In this document: positions 1 to 7,285 of the stretch, in pieces | Layout: each line of letters opens with the position of its first letter | How positions within the stretch are numbered: the stretch's first letter is position 1 | Source of the DNA: QHVT01 sp036399015 | Lineage (GTDB): Bacteria; Acidobacteriota; Thermoanaerobaculia; Gp7-AA8 | Assembly (NCBI GenBank): GCA_036399015.1 | Contig: DASWNW010000124.1 | Location: 1 to 64,000 of the forward strand | Length of the DNA: 64,000 bases | Reading direction: 5' to 3' | The notes under the pieces: generated by a model | Databases searched by the model: none | What the model was told of the DNA's origin: nothing | What the model saw: the letters and a program-made list of their open reading frames with translations, nothing else | Translations under genes and position numbers: made by a program

Positions 1-134
1 ATCTGCTGAAAAAAGCTGGAGAATGCAACCAACGCCGGTCACCTCCTGTTTGTCTTGTTCCTTCGACAAGACCGAGGCTACAGGAAGCCGGCGTTCTCGT
101 TTCTGCAAACTGCTAATTTGGACAGGCCTGGACG

Positions 135-217
135 GTTGCCAGTTGCCGGTTACCGGTTGCCGTCTGTTACGGGCGGACGGTGGCTGCCGCGGCAACGGGC
201 AACCGGGAACCGGCAAC
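135..217. repeat. Inverted heptamer repeat, GTTGCCG type (locus A1)
   Basis: Four 7 bp units (GTTGCCA, GTTGCCG, GTTACCG, GTTGCCG) run from 135 to 162. After a 27 bp spacer, four inverted units (CGGCAAC, GGGCAAC, CGGGAAC, CGGCAAC type) run from 190 to 217. The arms could fold into an imperfect hairpin. The right arm lies inside the 3' end of mutY and encodes part of its last residues; the left arm lies outside the gene. I see nothing recognisable in the first 134 bases of the window. Confidence 0.85.
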
Positions 218-1252
218 CGCCGCCAGTTTCAACGCCTTCGCCACGTACGACGGATGCGGCACCGTGGCGAGCGTGGTCGGGTCGATCCATTCGTATCCGT
301 CCACGGAGCCGCGCGGCTCGGAGTCGTAGAGCGAGAACTCGATCTTGCGCGTGGTCACGGTGTGCCGGATTTTGCCGAGGAGCGCGCCGCGGGCGACGTC
401 GAGCGGTCCGGCTTCGAGGAGCGAGGCGTCGCCGTGCGGGAGGTGATACATGGCGTGCATGAGAGGCCCGTCTTCGCGGCGCATGAGCACGCGGCCGTGG
501 CGGTCGACGATGAGGAAGAGGGGGATGTGCAGCTCGCGCGTCGCCTTCTTCGCCTTCGCCGCCGGGAGCTCGTCAACGCGGTTCGTGGCGCGGGCGACGC
601 AGGTCTCGCGGAGCGGGCAGATGAGGCACGAGGGGTTGCGCGGGGTGCAGACGAGCGCGCCGAGCTCCATCAGCCCCTGGTTGAAGTGGCGCGGCCTGGC
701 GCAGGCGTGCACCAGCGCCTCGGCCCGCTCCCACGTCTCGCCGTCGGAGCCGAAGAGGCGGGCGACGACGCGGGTGACGTTGCCGTCGACGATCGGGGCG
801 CGGCGCTCGAAGGCGACGGAGGCGATGGCGCCGGCGGTGTAGCGGCCGATGCCGGGGATGGTCAGGAGCTCCTCGACGGTCGACGGGAGAGTGCCGCCGA
901 AGCGCTCCATGACCGCGAGCGCGCCGTCGCGGAGCATGCGCGCGCGCCGGTAGTAGCCGAGGCCCGACCAGGCGGCGGTGACGTCACGATCGGAGGCGGC
1001 GGCGAGGTGGGAGATGGAGGGGAAACGGGAGAGGAAGCGCTCGAAATAGGGCAGCACCACCTCCATCCGCGTCTGCTGCAGCATCACCTCGGAGAGCCAG
1101 ACGTGATAGGGGTCGTAGGCCTCGCGCCAGGGGAGGGGCCGCTGGTGCCGCGCGAACCATTTTTCGGTGCGGCGGGTGACGTTCCGGAGGTCTGGGGCTT
1201 GCAACCGCCGGGTATTGTATTCTTCGGGGCAGGGTTCACGAGGAAACCGCAT
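167..1252 (-). CDS. mutY: A/G-specific adenine glycosylase MutY
   Basis: Base-excision repair glycosylase that removes adenine mispaired with 8-oxoguanine. The protein has the helix-hairpin-helix (PGIG near residue 133), the catalytic Glu in SEVMLQQT (about E55), the catalytic Asp in VDGNV (about D156) and a [4Fe-4S] ligand set C-x6-C-x2-C-x5-C at about residues 202-218. A C-terminal NUDIX-like 8-oxoG recognition region follows. The ATG start overlaps the divergent gvpF-like start by 2 bp and has no clear Shine-Dalgarno. An in-frame TTG at 1204 would give a more usual N-terminus and is a real alternative. The last ~18 residues (AVAGSRLPVAAAA region) are encoded by the right arm of a heptamer repeat, so the native C-terminus has probably been altered by the element. 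Confidence 0.93.
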   Translation of the reverse strand: MRFPREPCPEEYNTRRLQAPDLRNVTRRTEKWFARHQRPLPWREAYDPYHVWLSEVMLQQTRMEVVLPYFERFLSRFPSISHLAAASDRDVTAAWSGLGYYRRARMLRDGALAVMERFGGTLPSTVEELLTIPGIGRYTAGAIASVAFERRAPIVDGNVTRVVARLFGSDGETWERAEALVHACARPRHFNQGLMELGALVCTPRNPSCLICPLRETCVARATNRVDELPAAKAKKATRELHIPLFLIVDRHGRVLMRREDGPLMHAMYHLPHGDASLLEAGPLDVARGALLGKIRHTVTTRKIEFSLYDSEPRGSVDGYEWIDPTTLATVPHPSYVAKALKLAAVAGSRLPVAAAATVRP

Positions 1253-2036
1253 GAGCGAGCAGCTTCAGGCCGATACTGAACAGGGAAAGTACGTCTACTG
1301 CATCATCAAAACGGAGACGCCGCGCGACTTCGGCGGCGTCGGCATCGGCGGCCGAGGCGATCGCGTCTACACCGTTCCGTTCCGCGAGTTTGCGGCCGTG
1401 GTCTCGAACTGCCCGCTGATCGTCTTCGACCCGACCCGCGAGAACGCCCTCGCCCACGAGCACGTCAACGAGCTGGTGATGAAGGACTTCACCGTCCTTC
1501 CGATGAGCTTCGGCACCGTCTTCCGCACCGAGAACGACATCAAGGAGTTCCTCAAGGGCACGTACGAGGCGCTCAGCGACGTCCTCCAGAAGATGGAGGG
1601 GAAGATCGAGTTCGGCCTGAAGGTGAACTGGGACAAGGACCAGGTCATCAAGGAGATCGAGACGGAGAACGAGGAGATCCGCCGCCTCAAGGAGGAGATC
1701 CAGTCCAACACCTCGACCTCGACCTATTTCTCGCGCATGCAGCTCGGGCGGGTGGTCGAGTCGGCGCTCCAGGCGAAGGCCGATTCGTACGTGACGGAGA
1801 TCTACGAGGCGCTGCGCGACGCCGCGATCGCCTCCCGCTCGAACAAGCCGATCGGCGACAAGATGATCATGAACGCCGCCTTCCTGGTCGAGCGCGACAA
1901 GACCCGCGCCTTCGACGACCAGATCTCCGAGATCGCGAAGAAATACGAGAACAAGCTGTCGTTCCTGTACACCGGCCCATGGCCGCCGTATAACTTCGTC
2001 AATATCCGGTTGAAGCTGGAGAGAGCGGAACGCTGA
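1251..2036 (+). CDS. gvpF: Gas vesicle protein GvpF/GvpL family (copy 1)
   Basis: Accessory gas-vesicle protein of the GvpF/GvpL family, members of which bind the shell protein GvpA and assist assembly. The 261 aa protein has the N-terminal YVYCII strand, a central acidic coiled-coil-like stretch (about residues 120-160) and the C-terminal family motif TGPWPPYNFV. The ATG is preceded by an AGGAAA ribosome site and is preferred over upstream in-frame codons that lie inside mutY. It opens a co-directional run of gas-vesicle genes ending with gvpA at 7.9 kb. Two further paralogues lie in the same run. Whether this copy is F or L in the strict sense cannot be decided from sequence alone. Confidence 0.9.
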   Translation: MSEQLQADTEQGKYVYCIIKTETPRDFGGVGIGGRGDRVYTVPFREFAAVVSNCPLIVFDPTRENALAHEHVNELVMKDFTVLPMSFGTVFRTENDIKEFLKGTYEALSDVLQKMEGKIEFGLKVNWDKDQVIKEIETENEEIRRLKEEIQSNTSTSTYFSRMQLGRVVESALQAKADSYVTEIYEALRDAAIASRSNKPIGDKMIMNAAFLVERDKTRAFDDQISEIAKKYENKLSFLYTGPWPPYNFVNIRLKLERAER

Positions 2037-2042
2037 CGCGTT

Positions 2043-2108
2043 GTTGTCGGTTGTCAGTGGTCGGTTGTCTGCGGCTCCCCGGACAACTGATAACCGACAA
2101 CTGACAAC
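2043..2108. repeat. Inverted heptamer repeat, GTTGTCG type (locus A2)
   Basis: Four left units (GTTGTCG, GTTGTCA, GTGGTCG, GTTGTCT) in exact 7 bp phase are followed by a 10 bp loop. Four inverted units (GGACAAC, TGATAAC, CGACAAC, TGACAAC) follow in the same phase. The element fills the gap between the first gvpF-like gene and the dioxygenase gene. Its right arm ends 4 bp before the next ATG and leaves no room for a normal ribosome binding site. Confidence 0.9.
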
Positions 2109-2112
2109 AAAT

Positions 2113-3069
2113 ATGAACCGCCCCTGGATCGACTCCCCCTTCTTCCCCTCCCTGCTCGACTCATGCGAGCTCGATCGGGAGACGCGCGAGCAGGTGCGGT
2201 TTTTTGCGGAGAATGGGTATGTCGTCATCGATCCGCGGATCCCCGACGCGACGATCGACGGCGTCAACGAGACGCTGAAGCCCTACTTCCGGCAGAACTA
2301 CGTTCCCTACTACTCTGACGAGACGCGGGTGCAGGATGCCTGGCCGTTCAATCCGCACGTGCGGGAGGTGGCGATCGCGCCGCGGGTGCTGGAGCTGCTG
2401 CGCATCCTCTACCGCCGCGAGCCGATCCCCTTTCAGACGCTGAACTTCCGCGTCGGCTCCCAGCAGCGGACGCACAGCGACATCATCCACTTCGACAGCA
2501 TCCCGTACGGGTACATGTGCGGCGTCTGGACGGCGCTGGAAGACGTCGACCTGCGCAACGGGCCGCTGCACTACTACCACGCCTCGCACCGCCTGCCGCG
2601 CTTCGACATGCACGACATCGGCATCACCGCCGCCGAGACGGCGGGCTATGAGAAGTACCACCTCTACGAGGACTTCGTGGAGGCGCTGATGAAGGAGAAG
2701 CGGGGGGAGCGGGTGGAGGTGAAGCTGAAGCGGGGGCAGGCGCTGATCTGGTCGGCGAACCTCTTCCACGGCGGCTCGCCGATCGTCGACAAGGGGCGGA
2801 CACGCCTCTCGCAGGTCACCCACTACTACTTCGAGGGCTGCCTCTACTACACGCCGCTCTTCTCCGACCTCGGCCTGGGGAAGCTCGTCACGCGCAAGGT
2901 CTTCGACGTCCGCACGAGCCTCGAGGTCAAGCAGTTCTACAACGGCGCGGAGATCGCGAACCCCGGCGAATGGCCTCCGCGGGAGATCCCTCCATGGGGC
3001 GCCGTGCCGAAGCGGCGCTCGAAGATTCTCAAGATCCGCGACGCGGTGGCGCGACTTCTGCGACCATAG
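2113..3069 (+). CDS. PhyH-family (phytanoyl-CoA dioxygenase-like) Fe(II)/2-oxoglutarate oxygenase
   Basis: Likely non-haem iron, 2-oxoglutarate-dependent oxygenase of the PhyH family. The sequence has an H-x-D iron motif (THSDIIHF, about residues 119-121), a distal His in NLFHGGSP and a downstream Arg in KGRTRLSQ that would bind 2-oxoglutarate. At 318 aa it is of ordinary size for the family. The ATG lies just past the right arm of a heptamer repeat, and in-frame codons upstream would translate that repeat. The gene sits inside the gas-vesicle operon, between a gvpF-like gene and gvpG, where this family is not a standard member. The substrate is unknown: it could modify a vesicle protein or a small molecule, or be a passenger. 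Confidence 0.8.
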   Translation: MNRPWIDSPFFPSLLDSCELDRETREQVRFFAENGYVVIDPRIPDATIDGVNETLKPYFRQNYVPYYSDETRVQDAWPFNPHVREVAIAPRVLELLRILYRREPIPFQTLNFRVGSQQRTHSDIIHFDSIPYGYMCGVWTALEDVDLRNGPLHYYHASHRLPRFDMHDIGITAAETAGYEKYHLYEDFVEALMKEKRGERVEVKLKRGQALIWSANLFHGGSPIVDKGRTRLSQVTHYYFEGCLYYTPLFSDLGLGKLVTRKVFDVRTSLEVKQFYNGAEIANPGEWPPREIPPWGAVPKRRSKILKIRDAVARLLRP

Positions 3070-3073
3070 GCGT

Positions 3074-3397
3074 ATGGCGTTCCTGCTGGACGACATCATC
3101 CTGCTCCCGCTCAAGGGGCCGATTTCCGGCTTCAAGTGGATCATGCGCACGATCCAGAAGATGGCGGACGAGGAGCTGATGAACGACCAGCCCTGGAAGG
3201 AGCGGCTGATCGAGCTGCAGATGCGCCTCGAGCTGGGCGAGATCAGCGAAGAGGAGTACGTCGCCGAGGAGGCGGTGGTGTTCCAGGCGCTGCGCGACAT
3301 CCGCGCGCGCAAGGAAGAGCTGGCGCGGCAGTACGCCGCCGAACGCGACGACGACGACGGCGGCATCGGGATCTACACGGGCTACGGCGACCGATGA
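3074..3397 (+). CDS. gvpG: Gas vesicle protein GvpG
   Basis: Small accessory gas-vesicle protein of 107 aa. It has the typical N-terminal hydrophobic segment (FLLDDIILLPLKGP), then an amphipathic, Glu/Arg-rich coiled-coil region with the LELGEISEEEY pattern characteristic of GvpG. The C-terminus is acidic (run of Asp residues). GvpG family proteins take part in assembly complexes with GvpF and GvpA. The gene starts 4 bp after the dioxygenase stop and overlaps the following ATPase gene by 4 bp (ATGA), so translation of the three is probably coupled. Confidence 0.88.
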   Translation: MAFLLDDIILLPLKGPISGFKWIMRTIQKMADEELMNDQPWKERLIELQMRLELGEISEEEYVAEEAVVFQALRDIRARKEELARQYAAERDDDDGGIGIYTGYGDR

Positions 3398-5148
3398 TCG
3401 CCGAGCTCGACGAGCTCGCATCGCACCGGGTGGTGCTCTTCGGCGGTAAAGGGGGAGTCGGCAAGACGACCGTCTCCGCCGCCGCGGCCCTCCATTACGC
3501 GGAGACGCGGCCGGTGATCCTCTTCACCACCGATCCCGCCTCGAACCTCGAGGACCTCGACCTCCCGCTGCGCGTCGAGGCGCTCGACGCGGATGCCCTG
3601 TACGCCCGCTTCCTCTCCACCCACCTCGAGCCGATCCTGGAGATCGGCGACCGCGGGACCTATCTCGACCGCGAGGAGCTGCGCCGCCTCTTCGAGCTGA
3701 CGATGCCGGGCGTCGACGAGCTGATGGCCTGGATGCACATCGGCGAGCTGGCGGAGGAGAACCCGGAGACGCTGATCGTCGTCGACACCGCACCTACCGG
3801 ACACACGCTGCGGATGCTGTCGTCGTCCGAGCACTTTCACCACCTCGCGCTGGCGCTCGACGCGATGCAGGAGAAGCACCGGGCCATGGTGCGGCAGTTC
3901 ACCCGCCGCGAGGTGCGCGACGCGATGGATGCGTTCATCGAGGAACTGGACGCCCGCGCCACCCGCCGCCGCGCCCTGCTCACCGATCCGGCGCTGACGG
4001 CGTTCGTCCCGGTGACGCTGCCGGAGCCGCTGGTCGCGCAGCAGACGCTGCGGCTGATCTCCGAGCTGGAGCTGCACGTGCCGTTCGTGGTCGTGAACCG
4101 CGCGCGGGGAGGTGAGACGCTGGAAGGGCAGCGGGTCGTGCATGCGCCGCGGGCGTGCGTCCCGCTCGACAGCGCCGAGCGGCTGCGGGAGTGGGCTCTC
4201 TCTGGAGCGACGGGCTCTCAGCCCGTCGGCCTCGGCCCACCCCATGACGGGCTAAGAGCCCGTCGCTCCAGGGAGAACGAATTGCACATTGCCCCCCTCA
4301 CCCTTCTGGCGGGCAAGGGGGGCGTGGGCAAGACCACCTGCTCCGCCTCCCTCGCCCTGCAGCAGGCGACGGCGAACCCCGACAAGAACTACGTCGTCAT
4401 CTCCGTCGACCCCGCCCACTCGCTGCGCGATCTCTTCGAAAGCATCCAGCCGCCGCCGAACCTGCGGGTGGAGGTGATCGACACCAAGGCCAAGTGGCGG
4501 CGCTTCCGCGACAGTTTCGGCGAGAAGATCGTCGACGCGGTCGACGCGCTCACCCCCCGCGGCATGTCCCTCGGCCACGACGTCGACGCGATGCGCAGCC
4601 TGATCGAGATCGCGCCGCCGGGCGCCGATGAGCTGTTCGCCATCACCCGCCTCGCCGACCTGCTCGTCGACGAGACGCTGGCCGGCGTGATCGTCGACAC
4701 CGCGCCGACCGGCCACTTTCTGCGCCTCCTCGACCTGCCGCGCGCGGCTGGGGAGTGGGTGCGGGAGTTCATGCGCCTCCTGCTCCGCTATCGCGACCTC
4801 ATCCCCTCCGGCTCTCTGGGCGAGGAGCTGGTGCGGGCGTCGAAGGAGCTGAAGTCGGTCGACGCGGCGCTGCACTCCGAACGCGCCGCGGTCGTCGTCG
4901 TCACGCGCCCGGAGCGGATCGTCGTCGCCGAGACGCGGCGCCTGCTCCAGAACCTGAACGAGCGCGGCATCCGCGTGGGCGGCACGATTGCCAACTACGT
5001 GACGCCCGTGGGGGGCGACGCCTGCGACGAGTCGATGCGCGAGCACGAGCTGGCGACGCTCGCGACCCTCGGGGATGCCGTGACGATCGAGCGCCGCGAT
5101 CGGCCGCCGCTCGCCGCGGACGAACTGCTGTCGCTGGTGCCGCGATAA
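3394..5148 (+). CDS. Tandem ArsA/Get3-like ATPase in the gas-vesicle operon
   Basis: One open frame of 584 codons holds two ArsA-like ATPase halves. Half 1 has the P-loop GGKGGVGKTT (about residues 17-26), TTDPASN and DTAPTGHTLRML. Half 2 has GKGGVGKTT (about residues 307-315), VDPAHSLRDLF and DTAPTGHFLRLL. I do not see the Cys triad of arsenite pumps or the CXXC of Get3. The halves are joined by about 30 residues translated from a double-hairpin repeat (SGATGSQPV...). An in-frame TTG at 4282, preceded by GGGAG with about 7 bp spacing, could start the second half separately, so this may be two proteins in practice. By position it may be an ATP-driven chaperone for the hydrophobic vesicle proteins; that is inference. 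Confidence 0.85.
   Translation: MIAELDELASHRVVLFGGKGGVGKTTVSAAAALHYAETRPVILFTTDPASNLEDLDLPLRVEALDADALYARFLSTHLEPILEIGDRGTYLDREELRRLFELTMPGVDELMAWMHIGELAEENPETLIVVDTAPTGHTLRMLSSSEHFHHLALALDAMQEKHRAMVRQFTRREVRDAMDAFIEELDARATRRRALLTDPALTAFVPVTLPEPLVAQQTLRLISELELHVPFVVVNRARGGETLEGQRVVHAPRACVPLDSAERLREWALSGATGSQPVGLGPPHDGLRARRSRENELHIAPLTLLAGKGGVGKTTCSASLALQQATANPDKNYVVISVDPAHSLRDLFESIQPPPNLRVEVIDTKAKWRRFRDSFGEKIVDAVDALTPRGMSLGHDVDAMRSLIEIAPPGADELFAITRLADLLVDETLAGVIVDTAPTGHFLRLLDLPRAAGEWVREFMRLLLRYRDLIPSGSLGEELVRASKELKSVDAALHSERAAVVVVTRPERIVVAETRRLLQNLNERGIRVGGTIANYVTPVGGDACDESMREHELATLATLGDAVTIERRDRPPLAADELLSLVPR
4198..4275. repeat. Double-hairpin repeat, CTGGAG-GACGGGCT type (locus B1), inside a coding frame
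   Basis: Two 30 bp arms (4198-4227 and 4246-4275) are near-perfect reverse complements, differing at two positions. Each arm also holds its own small palindrome (GACGGGCT, 3 bp, AGCCCGTC). The element lies between the two ATPase halves and is translated in frame as LSGATGSQPV and beyond. The right edge supplies the GGGAG that could serve an internal TTG start. Confidence 0.9.
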
Positions 5149-5157
5149 ACTTCCGCC

Positions 5158-5940
5158 ATGTCGTCTGTTCTCTACGTCTACGCCGTGACGCGGCAGGCGA
5201 TCGTGCCTGACGCCGAGGCGATCGACGGCTCCCGCCGCTTCGGGACGGCGAGCGCGGCGGAGGTCCACGCCGTCTTCACCCCGGTGAGCGCGGACGAATT
5301 CAGCCAGGAGGTCATCGACCGCCGGGCAGGCGACCTCGAATGGCTCGGCGCGATCGGCTATCGCCACCAGAGCGTCGTCAGCGCGCTCATGAAAGAGACC
5401 GCGCTCGTGCCGCTGCGCGCCTTCACCCTCTTCAGCGGCGAGGAGGCGGTGCGCGCCTATCTCGAGGAGCACCGCGAGCTGCTCGCGAAGACGCTCGACC
5501 GGCTGGAGGGAAAGCAGGAGTGGACGCTGCGCATCGAGCTGGAGCCGTCGAAGTGGAGCGAGGCCCTCACCGTGCGCGTCGCGTCGCTGCGTGAATTACA
5601 GAGCGACATCGCCGCCGCCTCGGCCGGGAAGGCGTTCCTCCTGCGCAAGAAGCTCGAGGACGAGAAGAAACGCGCCTCGCGCACGGCCGAGGAGGAGCTG
5701 GTCGGCGAGATCGAACAGGCGGTGCTGGCGAAGCTGCGCTGCGAGACGGTGGCGGAGTCGCGCGCCCGCCGCGAGGGCGGCTTCCCGCAGATCAACGTTC
5801 TGATTAACCGCGACGAGGAATCGGTCCTGCAGGAACTGGAGACGGAGCTGGGCGCGCGCTACGCACCCGAGGGCGTGACGCTGGCATTGAGCGGGCCGTG
5901 GCCGCCGTATACATTCGCAGGAGGAAACACGGAACGCTGA
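5158..5940 (+). CDS. gvpL: Gas vesicle protein GvpF/GvpL family (copy 2)
   Basis: Second GvpF/GvpL-family protein of the operon, 260 aa. It begins with the family strand VLYVYAVT, has a charged helical middle (ELQSDIAAASAG to RTAEEELVG) and ends with the family motif LSGPWPPYTF. It follows the ATPase gene by 9 bp. The last codons (NTER) are made from the first inverted heptamer of the next repeat element, so the C-terminus has been shaped by it. It is clearly paralogous to the protein at 1251, but the two differ enough to suggest distinct roles, perhaps F versus L. Confidence 0.88.
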   Translation: MSSVLYVYAVTRQAIVPDAEAIDGSRRFGTASAAEVHAVFTPVSADEFSQEVIDRRAGDLEWLGAIGYRHQSVVSALMKETALVPLRAFTLFSGEEAVRAYLEEHRELLAKTLDRLEGKQEWTLRIELEPSKWSEALTVRVASLRELQSDIAAASAGKAFLLRKKLEDEKKRASRTAEEELVGEIEQAVLAKLRCETVAESRARREGGFPQINVLINRDEESVLQELETELGARYAPEGVTLALSGPWPPYTFAGGNTER

Positions 5941-6003
5941 ACACTGAACACGGAACGACGGGAGCTGACCCGTTCCGTGTTCCGCGTTCCGTGTTCTACG
6001 TTC
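5931..6003. repeat. Inverted heptamer repeat, GAACACG/GTTCCGT type (locus A3)
   Basis: GAAC-containing units recur every 7 bp from 5931 to 5956. GTTC-containing units recur every 7 bp from 5972 to 6003. The left arm overlaps the last codons and stop of the preceding gvp gene. The right arm ends 1 bp before the ATG of the next gene, replacing any Shine-Dalgarno sequence. Confidence 0.87.
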
Positions 6004-6004
6004 A

Positions 6005-6181
6005 ATGAACGACAACCTCGAAGAGCTGCCTCTGCTCGAAACGCTCGATCACCTGCTCGACCGCGGGGTGATCATCGCCGGCGAGGCGATCATCTCGATC
6101 GGCGACGTCGACCTCCTCTACCTCGGCCTGAACGTCGTCCTGGCGAACGTCGACGCCATCATCCGGACGTCGAAAAGGTGA
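6005..6181 (+). CDS. Short gas vesicle GvpA/GvpJ-family protein
   Basis: A 58-residue protein with essentially only the GvpA/J/M core. It reads LLETLDHLLDRGV, a beta turn, AIISIGDVDLLYLGLNVVLANVDAI, then a short basic tail. The core helix-strand-strand-helix pattern is that of PF00741 gas-vesicle proteins. The motif VDLLYLGL is closer to GvpJ/M/S minor proteins than to GvpA. It is too short for common ORF length cut-offs and easily missed. There is no Shine-Dalgarno because a repeat arm abuts the ATG; translation may depend on coupling or on the hairpin. It lies 10 bp upstream of the third gvpF-like gene. Confidence 0.82.
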   Translation: MNDNLEELPLLETLDHLLDRGVIIAGEAIISIGDVDLLYLGLNVVLANVDAIIRTSKR

Positions 6182-6191
6182 GTAGCAAGCG

Positions 6192-6836
6192 ATGAAATCG
6201 ATCGTGATCGGCGCGCATCTCCTGCGCGACGACGTGGAGCCGGTCGCCACCGCCATCCCCGCCGGCGATCTCTGGCTCAGCGCGGTCGACGTCCCGGACG
6301 ACCAGCCGCTCGGCGACCGCGAGCTGCTCATCAAAGTCGCCGGCGTGCGCGCGCGCCTGCTGGAGGTGGCGACGTTCGTCGCGATCCGCTACGGCCTTTC
6401 GCTCACGAGCCCCGAGGAGGCGCTCGGCAAATGCGGCGCGCACCTGACGCGCTGGAAGAAGCTGCTGACCGCGCACCGCGAGCACGTCGAGATGACGCTG
6501 AAGGTCGCGGCGGCGACGACGATGCTCCGCCCCGACCGCCGCGACTTCACGAGCGGCGCCGACTACCTGCGCGCGCTGCATGCGGCGCAGCAGTCGTCGA
6601 ACGTCGATCCCACCTTCCGCGCGAACGCGGAGCGGCTCCTCGGCCCGCTCAGCGTCAAGCACCGCTGGGAGCACCGCGACGAGCGCTCGGTGGAGCTGGC
6701 GGCGCTGGTCGAGCGCGCGCGGCTCGACGAGGTGAAGTCGGCAGGGGAGGAGCTGCGGGCGTCGTCCCCCGAGGTACCGTTTCTACTGTCCGGACCGTGG
6801 CCGCTGGAGGTCTTTACCGATGCTGATCGCGAATGA
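6192..6836 (+). CDS. Divergent GvpF/GvpL-like protein (copy 3)
   Basis: A 214 aa protein ending in the GvpF/L signature LSGPWPLEVF, so it is most likely a third, shortened and divergent GvpF/GvpL homologue. The N-terminus (SIVIGAHLL) lacks the usual YVY strand and the middle is helical and charged. Its 3' end overlaps the gvpK start by 17 bp, which points to one transcript and coupled translation. Assignment rests on the C-terminal motif and operon position; a profile search would settle it. Confidence 0.7.
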   Translation: MKSIVIGAHLLRDDVEPVATAIPAGDLWLSAVDVPDDQPLGDRELLIKVAGVRARLLEVATFVAIRYGLSLTSPEEALGKCGAHLTRWKKLLTAHREHVEMTLKVAAATTMLRPDRRDFTSGADYLRALHAAQQSSNVDPTFRANAERLLGPLSVKHRWEHRDERSVELAALVERARLDEVKSAGEELRASSPEVPFLLSGPWPLEVFTDADRE

Positions 6837-7146
6837 GGAGCGGGAACTGCGGCAGGCGCTCTCGTTCACCGACTCCGTCGTGCCCGAACGCATCTCGGCC
6901 GATCCGGAGATCGTGGAGAACGGATTGGCGAGGCTCGTCCTCTCGATCGTGGAGCTCGTGCGGCGGCTGCTGGAGAAGCAGGCGCTGCGGCGGATGGACG
7001 CCGGGAACCTCACCGACGAGGAGATCGAGCGGCTCGGAAATGCGCTGATGAAGCTCGAGGAAAAGATGGCCGAATTGAAGAGCACGTTCGGCCTCAGCGA
7101 CGAACAGCTCAACATGACACTCGGGCCTTTGAAGATGTGGGAGTGA
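6820..7146 (+). CDS. gvpK: Gas vesicle protein GvpK
   Basis: Small (108 aa) helical accessory protein. It carries the GvpK hallmarks: LARLVLSIVELVRRLLEKQA, then a LTDEEIERLGNALMKLEEKM segment, then the terminal LNMTLGPL. GvpK is required for vesicle formation in known clusters, though its exact role is unclear. The gene overlaps the preceding GvpF-like gene. It is followed by a long heptamer hairpin before the gvpJ-like gene. Confidence 0.92.
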   Translation: MLIANEERELRQALSFTDSVVPERISADPEIVENGLARLVLSIVELVRRLLEKQALRRMDAGNLTDEEIERLGNALMKLEEKMAELKSTFGLSDEQLNMTLGPLKMWE

Positions 7147-7161
7147 TGTGGTACACGTTGA

Positions 7162-7268
7162 GTTGTCGGTGGTCAGTTGTCAGTTGTCTGCGGTTTTTCG
7201 GCTTGCGGGCCATGAGGCGTGGATTCAGGCGAAACACCACAGACAACTGACAACCGATAACTGACAAC
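7162..7268. repeat. Inverted heptamer repeat, GTTGTCA type (locus A4)
   Basis: Four left units (GTTGTCG, GTGGTCA, GTTGTCA, GTTGTCT) are followed by a loop of about 50 bp. Four inverted units (AGACAAC, TGACAAC, CGATAAC, TGACAAC) close the element. All are in 7 bp phase, and the inner two unit pairs are perfectly complementary. It occupies most of the 139 bp gap between gvpK and the gvpJ-like gene, within the operon. Confidence 0.9.
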
Positions 7269-7285
7269 TCATCAGGGGGTCACGA

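Noticed and set aside
2041..2112. Extension of the dioxygenase gene upstream through the repeat
   Set aside because: The added residues would be translated heptamer units (SVVSGRLS type) with no family match; the ATG after the repeat fits the family start better.
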